A stretch of DNA of 64,000 bases from Flavobacterium xanthum. GTDB lineage: Bacteria; Bacteroidota; Bacteroidia; Flavobacteriales; Flavobacteriaceae. The stretch spans positions 48,445-112,444 of the forward strand of contig NZ_FRBU01000010.1 in assembly GCF_900142695.1 (NCBI RefSeq), written 5' to 3'. A model generated the notes under the pieces. The model was not told the origin of the DNA and made no database searches. It saw nothing but the letters and a program-made list of their open reading frames with translations. This document shows, in pieces, positions 1 through 9,570 of this stretch; the first letter of the stretch is position 1, and every line of letters begins with the position of its first letter. Made by a program: the position numbers and the translations under genes.

Positions 1-1447
1 TTCCTTTTGCTGTTTTCAAAACAAAAAACTCTTTTGCCGGTAAATCATAGCTTTTTAGCTTTGCAGCCAAAGTTTCATTGTTCTCAATAACTTGAACTTG
101 TTTTCCAAATTTAGCATCGTTCAACGTATACGTCGTAGGTTGAGCAGCGCTAGAAAACGTGTTAATGTAGTATTGAAAATTCGGACTGAACGTCGCCGCA
201 TTCGTTCCTGTAAATTGTGATAAACGCACTTTGTTTTTTCCGTCTAGACCTATTTTGTAAACATCTCTGTTGATCGATCCATTTTCAACAGACTGATAGA
301 AAACCGTATTTGTCTTTTCGTCTAAACCATAATAATTAGTTACTTCCCATTTTCCTTTAGTAATTTGGTTTTTCAATTTTCCGGTTTTATCATATAAATA
401 GATATGATTGAAACCGTCTTTTTCAGAGGTCCAAATAAAACTGTTGTCTTTCAAGAACGTCAAATTATCCGTTACATCAACATATGCTTTATCTTTTTCG
501 TTCAAAACTACTTTTGCAGCTCCTGAATTACCATCGATAAATAACAAATCTAAATTGTTTTGATGGCGATTCAATACCTGTGCAGACAATGTATTTGCCT
601 CGTTAGTCCATTTCAATCTGGCAATATAAAAATCAGTGTATTTCCCTAAATTTATATTTTTTACCGCATTTGCATTCACATCATATATGTGTAACGAAAC
701 TACAGCGTTCTTCTCCCCTGCTTTTGGATATTTGAAGGTTTGCATCATTGGATACAACTCTTTTCCAAACATGGACATCGAAAATTCTGGAACTTGACTT
801 TCGTCAAAACGTATGTAAGCTACTTTTTTGCTGTCAGCGCTCCAATCGAAAGCTTTTACAAAAGCAAATTCTTCTTCGTAAACCCAATCCGTAATACCAT
901 TAATAATGCTGTTTTTTTGTCCATCTCTAGTTATTGGAGTTGATGTGGCAGAAGTTAAATCATAAACATACAGATTATTTTCTTTGGCGTAAGCAATCTT
1001 TTTTCCATCAGGTGAAAAAGTAGGCTCCTGAACCTGAAAATCGAATAATTTTCTTAATTTTTTATTGGTGATGTCATATAAATAATAGTCCGCAGTAAAC
1101 GAGTGGCGGAAGATTTGATTGGTATTGCAAGCCAATAAAATCATTTTCTCTGAAGCGTCAAACGTGTAACTGTCAATCCCGCCAGACAATTCTCTGTGCG
1201 ATTTTGTATCTATTAATGTTGACACTTTTTTTAATGTTGCAAAATCATACAAATCAATCTGCATGCTTCTGGACTGCCTGTCCGCATTCAAAACCGTGTA
1301 CTGATTTGTATTTTTCAACGATTGTAATTCATCCATTCCCTGAGCTCGAAATGTACCGTTATAAAGTTCATCAATTGTGATTTTTTGTTGACCAACAACG
1401 GTAAAACACAAGAATAAAAATAATGTTATAATTTTTTTCGAATACAT
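1..1447 (-). CDS. Dipeptidyl peptidase IV (S9B), N-terminal part, cut by window edge
   Basis: Exported prolyl dipeptidase that releases X-Pro or X-Ala dipeptides from peptide N-termini. The ATG is the reverse complement of 1445-1447, and the protein starts MYSKKIITLFLFLCFTVVGQ, a signal peptide. About 482 residues are in the window, all in the eight-bladed beta-propeller region. The family signature DWVYEEEF lies near residues 185-192; its glutamates bind the substrate N-terminus in DPP-IV enzymes. The Ser-Asp-His alpha/beta-hydrolase domain would lie beyond position 1. The family is usually about 720 residues, so roughly a third is missing only because the window ends. It is divergent from the HMG-CoA reductase gene. 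The family assignment is firm; the exact dipeptide preference is not visible. Confidence 0.9.
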   Translation of the reverse strand, partial: MYSKKIITLFLFLCFTVVGQQKITIDELYNGTFRAQGMDELQSLKNTNQYTVLNADRQSRSMQIDLYDFATLKKVSTLIDTKSHRELSGGIDSYTFDASEKMILLACNTNQIFRHSFTADYYLYDITNKKLRKLFDFQVQEPTFSPDGKKIAYAKENNLYVYDLTSATSTPITRDGQKNSIINGITDWVYEEEFAFVKAFDWSADSKKVAYIRFDESQVPEFSMSMFGKELYPMMQTFKYPKAGEKNAVVSLHIYDVNANAVKNINLGKYTDFYIARLKWTNEANTLSAQVLNRHQNNLDLLFIDGNSGAAKVVLNEKDKAYVDVTDNLTFLKDNSFIWTSEKDGFNHIYLYDKTGKLKNQITKGKWEVTNYYGLDEKTNTVFYQSVENGSINRDVYKIGLDGKNKVRLSQFTGTNAATFSPNFQYYINTFSSAAQPTTYTLNDAKFGKQVQVIENNETLAAKLKSYDLPAKEFFVLKTAKG

Positions 1448-1565
1448 ACTATTTATTTAAAGATAAAAACCGTCAATTTTAGTGAAAAAATTACAATTAT
1501 CGGTCATTTTATATGTTAAATGTAAAAAGTATTATAAAAAATAACCTTTCGCTGAATATAATTTG

Positions 1566-1598
1566 ATTGTAAATAAAACGGCTAAAACCGTATCTTTG
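1566..1598 (+). promoter_or_regulatory. Predicted Bacteroidetes-type promoter of HMG-CoA reductase
   Basis: A TATCTTTG box (1591-1598) fits the -7 consensus TAnnTTTG, with an ATTG -33-like element at 1566-1569, 21 bases upstream. The gene begins 28 bases after the box. This is a pattern match only. Confidence 0.55.
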
Positions 1599-1626
1599 CA
1601 ACTAATTACACCATAATCAATTGAGA

Positions 1627-2943
1627 ATGAACAAGGCTATTAGCGGATTTTCTAAATTATCCAAAGAAGAAAAAATTAAATGGATTGCCGATCAATATTT
1701 TTCAACACCCACAGAAGCCATCGCCTTGCTGAAAAACTATTGGAATACTGATGAAAAAATACAGAAATTACACGATGAATTCATAGAAAACACGATAACC
1801 AATTTCTATATTCCACTTGGAGTTGCTCCTAATTTCCTGATTAATGGAAAATACAGCACCATTCCCATGGCTATTGAGGAAAGTTCTGTGGTTGCTGCTG
1901 CCGCAAAAGCTGCTAAATTTTGGTCCACGCGTGGCGGATTTAAAGCAACGGTACTCAACACCGAAAAAATTGGTCAGGTTCATTTTATTTATAAAGGTGA
2001 CGTTTCTAAACTGAACTTGTTTTTTGCGCAAAACAAAAATAAATTTTTCTCAGAAACCGAATCGATTACCACAAATATGCAAAAACGCGGTGGTGGAATT
2101 TTAGACATTATTCTAAAAGACAAAACTGATTTATTGCCCAATTATTTTCAACTTCATGCCACTTTTGAAACCAAAGACAGCATGGGAGCCAATTTCATCA
2201 ATTCGTGTCTGGAACAATTTTCCAAAACATTAAAAGAAGAAGCACATCATTATGACTTGTTCACGGAAACGGAGAAAGACATTGAAGTCGTAATGAGTAT
2301 TCTTTCCAATTATGTTCCAAATTGTATCGTAAGAGCTGAAGTTTCTTGTCCAATTGCAGACTTAGAAGAGAAACACATTACGAATCCTCTGGAATTTGCC
2401 GAGAAATTTGTGCAAGCCGTTCAAATCGCCGAAGTCGAGCCGTATCGTGCCGTAACACACAACAAAGGAATCATGAATGGGGTAGACGCAGTAGTTTTAG
2501 CAACAGGAAATGATTTCCGTGCTGTCGAAGCAGGAATTCACGCCTATGCTTCCCGAAACGGAAAATATTCCAGTCTTTCCCACGCCAAAATAGAAAATGG
2601 TGTTTTTACTTTTTGGCTGGAAATTCCTTTAGCATTAGGAACTGTTGGTGGTTTAACTTCCCTGCATCCATTGGTAAAATTATCATTGGAAATGCTGGAA
2701 AAACCATCTGCCAAAGAATTAATGCAGTTTGTAGCCGTAGCCGGTTTGGCTCAAAATTTTGCCGCTTTACGTTCATTAACTACAACTGGAATTCAGGAAG
2801 GACACATGAAAATGCACTTGAATAACATCATCAACCAGTTTGAAGCCAATGATGAAGAACGCGTTTTAATTCAGAAGCATTTCAAAAAGAATACTGTTTC
2901 ACATAGCGCTGTGGTCTCTTTTATTGAAGGTTTAAGAAAATAA
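1627..2943 (+). CDS. mvaA: Hydroxymethylglutaryl-CoA reductase, class II (degradative-type fold)
   Basis: Reduces HMG-CoA to mevalonate, the committed step of the mevalonate route to isoprenoids. The protein is 438 residues, typical of class II enzymes. Visible family landmarks are AIEESSVVAAA (catalytic Glu at about 84-85), DSMGANF, THNKGIMNG (catalytic Lys), NDFRAVEAG (Asp), GTVGGLTSLHP and QEGHMKMH (His393). A TTG six bases upstream (1621) could extend the frame by two codons; the ATG at 1627 is preferred. It is followed 69 bp later by a GHMP kinase on the same strand, so they probably form an operon. Class II enzymes were first known as degradative, but beside mevalonate kinases and mvaD the role here is biosynthetic by inference. 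Confidence 0.93.
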   Translation: MNKAISGFSKLSKEEKIKWIADQYFSTPTEAIALLKNYWNTDEKIQKLHDEFIENTITNFYIPLGVAPNFLINGKYSTIPMAIEESSVVAAAAKAAKFWSTRGGFKATVLNTEKIGQVHFIYKGDVSKLNLFFAQNKNKFFSETESITTNMQKRGGGILDIILKDKTDLLPNYFQLHATFETKDSMGANFINSCLEQFSKTLKEEAHHYDLFTETEKDIEVVMSILSNYVPNCIVRAEVSCPIADLEEKHITNPLEFAEKFVQAVQIAEVEPYRAVTHNKGIMNGVDAVVLATGNDFRAVEAGIHAYASRNGKYSSLSHAKIENGVFTFWLEIPLALGTVGGLTSLHPLVKLSLEMLEKPSAKELMQFVAVAGLAQNFAALRSLTTTGIQEGHMKMHLNNIINQFEANDEERVLIQKHFKKNTVSHSAVVSFIEGLRK

Positions 2944-3012
2944 ATTTTAGAATAAGCTCAGAGTTCCTAGGCTTTAAGGAGTAAAAAAGATACTGAAATA
3001 AATTCAGCATAC

Positions 3013-3930
3013 ATGAAAAAAACATTCTACAGTAACGGAAAACTTTTAATCACGGGAGAATACCTGGTTCTTGATGGCGCCAAAGCTTTTGCATTACCCA
3101 CAAAAATGGGACAAAATCTAATTATAGAAGAAGGAAGCCGTAAAAAAATCATCTGGAAAAGTTACGATGCAGATGGAAGTATTTGGTTTGAAGACACGCT
3201 TTCATTTTCTGATATTGTAACAGGAATAGCTGCTGAAAATGAATCGGTCAAAGCTACACTTACTACTATTTTACACGAAGCATTTAAACTCAATCCGGAT
3301 TTCATTTTAAATTCAGATGGTTACATTATCACCACTGAACTTGGATTTCCGAAAAGCTGGGGTTTGGGAACGTCATCGACTTTGATAAACAACATTGCCC
3401 AATGGTTGCAAATCGATGCTTTCACATTACTTAAAAACAGTTTTGGAGGTAGTGGGTACGACATTGCCTGCGCGCAAAACGACACTCCTATTGTATATCA
3501 GCTAAAAAACGGAATACCTATTATTGAAAAAGCCACTTTTAATCCAGAATTCACACAAAACCTATACTTTGTATATCTGAATAAAAAGCAAAGCAGTAAA
3601 ACTGCAATTGCTGCTTACAATATGAATAAAAAGAATAATCTACCGAGAACCATCGCTATAAATGACGTGATAACTTCTGAAGTTTTGAATGCTGCAACAA
3701 TTCAATCTTTTGCTTCAGCAATGCAAAAACACGAAGCACAAATGAGCAACATTCTGGAAACACCAACGATAAAAGAATCTTTGTTTCCTGATTTTAATGG
3801 TGCGATAAAAAGTCTGGGAGCTTGGGGAGGCGATTTTGTAATGGTTATATCGGAGGACAACCCAACACCATATTTTAAATTAAAAGGATATGAAACTATT
3901 CTTCGTTATGATGAAATGATCTTATTCTAA
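3013..3930 (+). CDS. GHMP-family kinase, probably phosphomevalonate kinase
   Basis: A 305-residue GHMP kinase. The N-terminus (YSNGKLLITGEYLVLDG) carries the usual GHMP start. The ATP-binding motif is a variant, SWGLGTSSTL near residue 118, and the segment GGSGYDIACA resembles the GSGxDxA motif of phosphomevalonate kinases. A separate, clearly mevalonate-kinase-like gene lies at 49526-50464 and the decarboxylase at 48150-49232. This GHMP protein therefore most economically fills the phosphomevalonate kinase step, making diphosphomevalonate. It follows HMG-CoA reductase by 69 bp. The step assignment is inferred from context plus the GSGYDIA motif. It is short compared with fungal phosphomevalonate kinases. 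Confidence 0.75.
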   Translation: MKKTFYSNGKLLITGEYLVLDGAKAFALPTKMGQNLIIEEGSRKKIIWKSYDADGSIWFEDTLSFSDIVTGIAAENESVKATLTTILHEAFKLNPDFILNSDGYIITTELGFPKSWGLGTSSTLINNIAQWLQIDAFTLLKNSFGGSGYDIACAQNDTPIVYQLKNGIPIIEKATFNPEFTQNLYFVYLNKKQSSKTAIAAYNMNKKNNLPRTIAINDVITSEVLNAATIQSFASAMQKHEAQMSNILETPTIKESLFPDFNGAIKSLGAWGGDFVMVISEDNPTPYFKLKGYETILRYDEMILF

Positions 3931-3991
3931 TTGGATCGTTTTCCTTAGACACTAAATTTCAAGATCGTTTTTCAAACTCAATCTGTAAAAT

Positions 3992-4030
3992 AAAAATCCC
4001 GATACATTCAGCATGTATCGGGATTTTTTA
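3992..4030. terminator. Bidirectional intrinsic terminator
   Basis: A 15-bp perfect stem (3993-4007 with 4013-4027), loop TCAGC, with A-rich and T-rich flanks on either side. It separates the converging GHMP kinase (+) and PpiD-like (-) genes. Confidence 0.85.
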
Positions 4031-4051
4031 TTTTGATTAATTACTTTTTAA

Positions 4052-6148
4052 CTAGTAATTAAAATCTTGTCTGTTGTCTTCAATTTTAGCATTTCCTTTC
4101 AATGCAGGAATTACTCTATTTACTTCTGAAGCACTTTGCGCTTTCAATTTAGCAACGTAAGGAGCATGGTTTTTCATTGCTGGAGCTTTTACAGTGCTTA
4201 TGTTTTTAACTACGTAAACACCTGTATTCCCTTCGATAGGAGCTGACATTTTATTTGCAGCTAAAGCAAATGCATTTCCTACTACTTTTGGTTCAGGACC
4301 TACATTTGGCAACATGGTGTTTTCCATGGTGACATCAGCCGCTTGTTGAACCGTTCCACCTACTGCTTTCGCAATAGACTCAAGTGAGGTACCAGTCATT
4401 TTAGCTTTGATCAGTTCTGCTTTTTTCTTGTTTTTAAGTATTTGTTCTACATAAGGTCTCGCTACAGAAACAGCAACTAAACCAGATTTATCAATACTTT
4501 TCAGTTTTGCAATAACATGACCCATATTAGCCACTTCAAATCTTTTTACAGCACCTTCTTTAACACCATCTTCGAATGCCCATCTCACGATAGTTCTTTG
4601 ATTTCCTAAAGATCCAAAGTTTTCATCCATCCCTTTTACAGAGACAGCTGGAGTAACTTTAAGACCCATTTCTTTTGCTGCTTTGTTGAAATCTTTATCT
4701 GCAGCATCCATTTCAAATTTAGTTGCTTGCGTAAACATTTTATCAGAAGTAGCTTCAGATGCTTCAATTTTTTGAGCTACAGTAGCCAAACGAATTCCGT
4801 CTTGTTTGTCTGTTACTTTAATAATATGAAAACCAAAATCAGTTTCTACTAAACCTACTTTACCAATTCCATTACTGAAAACAAAATCATTAAACGGCTT
4901 CACCATTTGGTTTGGACCAAAATAACCTAAATCACCACCTTGTTGTGCAGATGAATCATCAGAAGCTGTGAAAGCCAACATCATGAAACTATCTGGATTA
5001 GCTGTAACCTGCGCTAAAATATCTTCTGCTTTAGCTTTAGCTTGTTCTTTCGTTCTTTTTTCTTTTTGATTAGGAACTTGAGTTCCTTCGTAACCAATTA
5101 AAATATGACTTGCTTTTGCATTTACACCAGATTTCATTCCCATAGATTTAGAAATACAATAGTATTTTCCAAACATGTAAGGACCATAAACTGCCCCTGG
5201 AGCCAAGTTGAACAATTTATCAGCATCTACAGCTGGTAAATCTTTCTTTGCGATATAAGTTGAATCGTAAGGAACATCTGAATTTGAATTTACAAAGTCG
5301 ATTGCATTTTTAGTAGTTCTAAATCCAGCTACTGTATCATTTTTTCCAGTAGCTTGGTTGTACACCACACTTCCTGTCAACAACGCATTTATTTTGGTTT
5401 TTACTTCAGCCTCATCTGCTGTAGAAGCTTTGTCTTCAATCAAAACATATTCTACTTCACGAGATTCATCTGCTTTGAATTTTTTTTCATTTTTCTTCAT
5501 GTAGTCAACAATCTCTGCATCGGTGATTTTTACATCACTATCTTTAATCGTCGAATATAAACCGGCAACATAAGCAAAGTTCACTTTGTTTGCTTCCATT
5601 TCGTATTTCATTTTCCCTTCACTTTCCGTTGTAAAAACGGCCGCTTTGATCATTGTGTTGTACATTTGATATTTAGCGTTTAGTTCAGCGTCTTTTTCTC
5701 TATCTTTTAAAAATTGAGCTTGTTCAGGATTTGACTTGAAGTATTCTTTGAATTTAGCAACATCAAATACACCAGCAGCATTCATAAACAATGGATTTCC
5801 ACCAATATTTTGATCTGCTTTTAAAACTTCTAATAAGTGCTTTTCACCTACTCTAAGTCCTAATTTTTCAAATTCAGAAGTCAACAAAGCAATAGAAACT
5901 TCTTGGTCCCAAACTCTGTTTGCCGCTTCTGTTGAAGTAATCCCTTGCCCACTTTTCTCTACATTGCTCACTTTAACTCTAAAGTCTTCAAATGAAATAT
6001 CTTTATCGTCAATGCTTCCCACATCTTTTGATGTACTGTTGAAACCACCACTGTTGAATATATCACCTATGATAAATGCTAATAAACAAAACCCGATAAC
6101 AAGTATCAGAAGAAGTGAACGTTGTCTAATTTTTTGTAAAACTGCCAT
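4052..6148 (-). CDS. PpiD/SurA-like peptidylprolyl isomerase, membrane-anchored periplasmic foldase
   Basis: The protein is 698 residues with a short cytoplasmic start (MAVLQKIRQRS), one membrane anchor at about residues 11-31 and a long periplasmic part. An SurA_N-like segment is followed by a parvulin domain from about residue 343 (KASHILIGYEG) to about 455 (LVETDFGFHIIKV). This is the PpiD architecture, which helps fold outer-membrane and secreted proteins. The frame stays open 14 codons upstream, but the ATG at 6146-6148 starts the conserved cytoplasmic/membrane segment and is preferred. It lies 108 bp downstream of the CNNM-type transporter gene. Confidence 0.88.
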   Translation of the reverse strand: MAVLQKIRQRSLLLILVIGFCLLAFIIGDIFNSGGFNSTSKDVGSIDDKDISFEDFRVKVSNVEKSGQGITSTEAANRVWDQEVSIALLTSEFEKLGLRVGEKHLLEVLKADQNIGGNPLFMNAAGVFDVAKFKEYFKSNPEQAQFLKDREKDAELNAKYQMYNTMIKAAVFTTESEGKMKYEMEANKVNFAYVAGLYSTIKDSDVKITDAEIVDYMKKNEKKFKADESREVEYVLIEDKASTADEAEVKTKINALLTGSVVYNQATGKNDTVAGFRTTKNAIDFVNSNSDVPYDSTYIAKKDLPAVDADKLFNLAPGAVYGPYMFGKYYCISKSMGMKSGVNAKASHILIGYEGTQVPNQKEKRTKEQAKAKAEDILAQVTANPDSFMMLAFTASDDSSAQQGGDLGYFGPNQMVKPFNDFVFSNGIGKVGLVETDFGFHIIKVTDKQDGIRLATVAQKIEASEATSDKMFTQATKFEMDAADKDFNKAAKEMGLKVTPAVSVKGMDENFGSLGNQRTIVRWAFEDGVKEGAVKRFEVANMGHVIAKLKSIDKSGLVAVSVARPYVEQILKNKKKAELIKAKMTGTSLESIAKAVGGTVQQAADVTMENTMLPNVGPEPKVVGNAFALAANKMSAPIEGNTGVYVVKNISTVKAPAMKNHAPYVAKLKAQSASEVNRVIPALKGNAKIEDNRQDFNY

Positions 6149-6256
6149 TTTATTGTTGTTAATTTTTATATTCAGTTTGCGAAAATACAATTATCTAATT
6201 AATAATTATACTAGTAGCGTTTTATTTTGCAAGAAATTTTATTTTCACAATAAAAA

Positions 6257-7516
6257 TCAGTCTTGAACGCTCATTTTAACTAATTCTATTTTCTTATTTG
6301 TTGCTTCTTCTATTATAAAATGATAGATTCCTATTGGAATGACGTCCCCTTTTTGCGGAATTTCTTTTGTAAAATCGACAATAAAACCGCCTAGTGTTCC
6401 GTAGGAATCTCCTTCTGGAATTTGTAATTTATAAGTTTGATTCAAATATTCTACATCTAAGCGAGCTGAAAATATAAAAACACCTTCTCCGAGTTCTTTT
6501 TCTACCAATTCTTCATCAGAGTCATGTTCGTCTTCAATTTCGCCAAAAAGCTCTTCAACAATATCTTCAATAGTTATAATACCTGATGTTCCCCCATATT
6601 CGTCCAAAACAACTGCAACACTTTTTCGCTTTTTAGTTAGCAAACTCATGGCATCCTTTATAAAAATTGTCTCCGGAACAAACTGTACCAAAATCACAAT
6701 TTCTTTGATACTCTTTGGTTTTTTAAACAAGTCAAAGGAATGCACATAACCAATAATATCATCAAGAGAATTTTGATAAACCACAATTTTAGAATAGCCC
6801 GTTTCAATAAATAACGCCCTTAATTCTTCGATTGAATCAAATAAGTCAATGGCTATAATTTTGGTCCTAGGACTCATTACATCTCTGGCTTTAACACCGG
6901 AGAACTCTAATGCATTTTGAAACATGAGAATTTCTGAATCTACCGTTTCATTATCCTCAACCGTACTCATTTGTTCTGTAATGTAGTTTCCTAGTTCAAT
7001 TTTACTAAAAAACAAGGACACACTATCCCCTTGTGTTTTAAAGAATTTTTTTAGTATGAAATCCGAAATTCCTACAAAGAAAGCTGCAATATATCCAAAA
7101 ATCTTGTAAAAAAAATAAGCTGGAATTGCAAAGAATTTAATTAATGAGTTGGCATAAATTTGAAAAAAAACTTTAGGAAGAAATTCTGATGTGATCAAAA
7201 TAAGCATCGTTGAAACCAGCACTTGCAGCAGCAGCAGAAATCCTTCGGAAAGGGGATAGCCTAAGGCCAAAAACCAACGCATCAAGACATCTCCCATTAA
7301 AAAACCATAAACCACCAAAGCGAGAACATTGCCTATGCCCATGGAGACAATAAAATTCGTAGGTTTCTCCGTCAGTTTGGTCAATATTTTTGATAGAAAA
7401 TTATCTTGCTTTTTTTCAATCTCAAGATATATTTTATTCGAAGAGACAAAGGCTATCTCCATTCCTGAAAAAAAAGCACTTAGTATTAGACAAAGTATGA
7501 TAATACTAGCTTCCAT
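6257..7516 (-). CDS. CNNM/CorC (hemolysin-C-like) membrane protein with CBS pair
   Basis: The protein is 419 residues. An N-terminal DUF21/CNNM membrane domain (about residues 1-150, several hydrophobic segments) is followed by a CBS pair (about 205-325; DVMSPRTKIIAIDLFD, VVLDEYGGTSGIITIEDIVEELFGEIEDEHD) and a C-terminal CorC_HlyC domain. Such proteins are linked to Mg2+/Co2+ efflux. GldE of gliding flavobacteria shares this architecture, but the usual gldD neighbour is absent, so no gld symbol is given. A GTG at 7517-7519 could add one residue; the ATG at 7514-7516 is preferred. It follows a 65-residue membrane protein by 3 bp and is probably co-transcribed with it. Confidence 0.85.
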   Translation of the reverse strand: MEASIIILCLILSAFFSGMEIAFVSSNKIYLEIEKKQDNFLSKILTKLTEKPTNFIVSMGIGNVLALVVYGFLMGDVLMRWFLALGYPLSEGFLLLLQVLVSTMLILITSEFLPKVFFQIYANSLIKFFAIPAYFFYKIFGYIAAFFVGISDFILKKFFKTQGDSVSLFFSKIELGNYITEQMSTVEDNETVDSEILMFQNALEFSGVKARDVMSPRTKIIAIDLFDSIEELRALFIETGYSKIVVYQNSLDDIIGYVHSFDLFKKPKSIKEIVILVQFVPETIFIKDAMSLLTKKRKSVAVVLDEYGGTSGIITIEDIVEELFGEIEDEHDSDEELVEKELGEGVFIFSARLDVEYLNQTYKLQIPEGDSYGTLGGFIVDFTKEIPQKGDVIPIGIYHFIIEEATNKKIELVKMSVQD

Positions 7517-7519
7517 CAC

Positions 7520-7717
7520 TTAGGAATTTTTGTTTCTATCTTCAAATTTTTTGGCAAATTTTCTTCTAAAGAAAAACATAAAGACGGCTAATCCTGCGAT
7601 CATAAAACTCAACCACGGATTTCCCAATGCAGGATCGTTTACTTTGGTAAAGCCATCGTAAATGAAATAAGCTCCAAAAACAAGATAAACGTATTGTGTG
7701 TATTTTAAGTAATTCAT
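7520..7717 (-). CDS. Small two-helix membrane protein, unknown
   Basis: 65 residues, two hydrophobic stretches (about 8-22 and 34-50) and a charged, basic C-terminus (RRKFAKKFEDRNKNS). It lies between lptC (10 bp upstream) and the CNNM-type gene (3 bp downstream), so it is almost certainly translated from the same mRNA. No family is recognised. The tight spacing is the main evidence that it is real. Confidence 0.7.
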   Translation of the reverse strand: MNYLKYTQYVYLVFGAYFIYDGFTKVNDPALGNPWLSFMIAGLAVFMFFFRRKFAKKFEDRNKNS

Positions 7718-7727
7718 AGTGTTAAAA

Positions 7728-8282
7728 TTATTCGTTTGTTTCTACTTCGCCTGTTATTTTCTGAGAATTAATGACCTTGAAATCTTTACTGAAATCAATT
7801 CCTTGACCGTTTGAAACCCCTTTTGGATCGGTAAATTTAAATTTTCTTTCGGTAAAAAACCACTCGTTTTTTTGATCAAAATACAACTGCTCTGTTTCCA
7901 GCATTTGACCTTGTTCTGTAAAAATTTTCACCTTTCCTTGTAAATCAATTATGTTAGTCCCTTTGAAAGAGATCGCATAATTTGATCTTATAAAGGTTTT
8001 CTTTTCTTTTTTATCGTACAGTGTCACATCAATCCCTTTAGGAAATTCAGTAAAAGGAAAATCAACACTTGCGTAATCAAGCATTTTAGAGCTTACAAGA
8101 ACTGCGGTAATGCGACCGGAATCCGTATACTTGAGATTGACCTTATCCGCATCGCTGCTGGGTAGAAATTCAGAAAAATTAATTTTTTGTATCTCTTTAA
8201 AATTACTTTCGCACCCAAAAAACAGTGTCACAGCAAAAACTGTGACAATCCATTTGATAGTATATTTTATAAATAAAGTCAT
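7728..8282 (-). CDS. lptC: LPS export periplasmic protein LptC (lipoprotein form)
   Basis: 184 residues. The N-terminus has a hydrophobic segment ending in a lipobox-like FFGC (Cys24), followed by an all-beta LptC/OstA-like domain with segments such as YAISFKGTNIIDLQGKV and EQLYFDQKNEWFFT, typical of Bacteroidetes LptC. In the family, LptC bridges the LptBFG transporter and LptA, carrying lipopolysaccharide across the periplasm. The upstream neighbour is an outer-membrane barrel and the downstream gene a small membrane protein, all in one reverse-strand run with coaX. Confidence 0.85.
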   Translation of the reverse strand: MTLFIKYTIKWIVTVFAVTLFFGCESNFKEIQKINFSEFLPSSDADKVNLKYTDSGRITAVLVSSKMLDYASVDFPFTEFPKGIDVTLYDKKEKKTFIRSNYAISFKGTNIIDLQGKVKIFTEQGQMLETEQLYFDQKNEWFFTERKFKFTDPKGVSNGQGIDFSKDFKVINSQKITGEVETNE

Positions 8283-8322
8283 ACGATTAACTTACGAAGA
8301 AGTTGTAGTGGCAATTCCTCTT

Positions 8323-9570
8323 TTAGTTGAATTTTCTTTTCACAAACCATTGTTCGTTAAGTGAAAAACCAACACTTACGTTCGCATAGTTCTCTTCTAC
8401 TAAGTTGGCAGCAGTAGTTCCTCTTTTTCCCAATTCAAGACCAATATTTACATTGGAGAATGTTCCCGTCAACGGCAACCCTACTCCAAATGTTACTGCC
8501 ATATCTTGGATCGGTTCTGTGTTAATGACCAAACCTGTATTCTCAAATCTAAAACCACCTCTATAAGTAATCCTTTTGGCATAGCTTGTAAAGGAGTTGT
8601 AATTAGGCATATAATAGCCTCCAATACTATATTTGGAATGCTTCTCGTAGGTCACATTGTCAGGTGAATTATAATTATTACTTATAGAACTCGGTTCCTG
8701 AAAAGTATAACCAACTCCAATCAACCATTTTCTAGCTTCCCCAAAACCTGCTGCGGCAGCATATTTACTTGGCATTTTTAAATTTCTCTCTGTTTTCACA
8801 TCTTCCAAAACATCTACAATTGACAAATCAAAATTTAAATTGTACAATGCTGTAGCAATATTTCTAGTGTTTTTAGCCTTTAAAGTACTTTCTAAAGAGT
8901 AATTAAAACTACTGAAAAAAGATATTTTTTTATAAAATTTGGTTTGAAACATTACTCCAGCATTGAAATTAACCCCAGATAAATCTACTGTATTTAATTC
9001 TCGAGTACCTATTGCAATATCGGTAATATATTCAAAATTATTAGTTTCAATTTTTCCGAAATTATAATTCACATCAGCGCCTATACTTAAACCCTTCATT
9101 ATTTTATATCCTAAACCAAGGAATGCTTTGTTCAAGCCTCCTTTTCCATTAAAACTTTGATTGTTTTCAGTAAGCGATCCTGCTGTTCTAATTTTATAAC
9201 CAACGGAAGAATAGGGTATCAGTCCAAAACCTAAACCAAATTTACCTAGTGGTAAACCTACGGCCAAATAGTCTAAAGTGGTTCTACGCGCATTTGACGA
9301 CTCCGTGTCGGTTTTTAATTTTGTAATAGCCTGAGTCCCGCCTAAAGAAAATGTGGTCAGTTTCAAACTTGCGAAACTAGCTGGATTTTGTAAGTTCATG
9401 TGAATACTATCCTGCTCAATAGCAATCCCACCCATAGATCGATTTTCTAAGGTTCCTTTGAATCGCACATCACCTATTCCGTAAAAAGAGTATGGGGATG
9501 ATGTCCCCTCTTGAGCAAAAGATACTAATGATAAAAGCAAACAAGCGCTTACTATAATTTTTTTAATCAT
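8323..9570 (-). CDS. Outer-membrane beta-barrel protein, unknown substrate
   Basis: 415 residues with a signal peptide (MIKKIIVSACLLLSLVSFAQ) and then SSPYSFYGIGDVRFKG. The rest is alternating beta strands rich in Gly, Tyr, Asn and Phe, reminiscent of FadL/OmpP1-type barrels, and it ends in a strand with terminal aromatic residues. The start overlaps the end of coaX by 8 bp, so the two are translationally linked. Its location between coaX and lptC is suggestive of envelope biogenesis, but substrate and role cannot be read from the sequence. Confidence 0.8.
   Translation of the reverse strand: MIKKIIVSACLLLSLVSFAQEGTSSPYSFYGIGDVRFKGTLENRSMGGIAIEQDSIHMNLQNPASFASLKLTTFSLGGTQAITKLKTDTESSNARRTTLDYLAVGLPLGKFGLGFGLIPYSSVGYKIRTAGSLTENNQSFNGKGGLNKAFLGLGYKIMKGLSIGADVNYNFGKIETNNFEYITDIAIGTRELNTVDLSGVNFNAGVMFQTKFYKKISFFSSFNYSLESTLKAKNTRNIATALYNLNFDLSIVDVLEDVKTERNLKMPSKYAAAAGFGEARKWLIGVGYTFQEPSSISNNYNSPDNVTYEKHSKYSIGGYYMPNYNSFTSYAKRITYRGGFRFENTGLVINTEPIQDMAVTFGVGLPLTGTFSNVNIGLELGKRGTTAANLVEENYANVSVGFSLNEQWFVKRKFN

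Noticed and set aside
740..943. 67-residue forward frame within the DPP-IV gene
   Set aside because: Shadow of the well-supported reverse-strand peptidase.
6257..7516. Naming the CNNM-type protein GldE
   Set aside because: Architecture fits, but the usual gldD neighbour is absent, and CorC-type paralogues are common.
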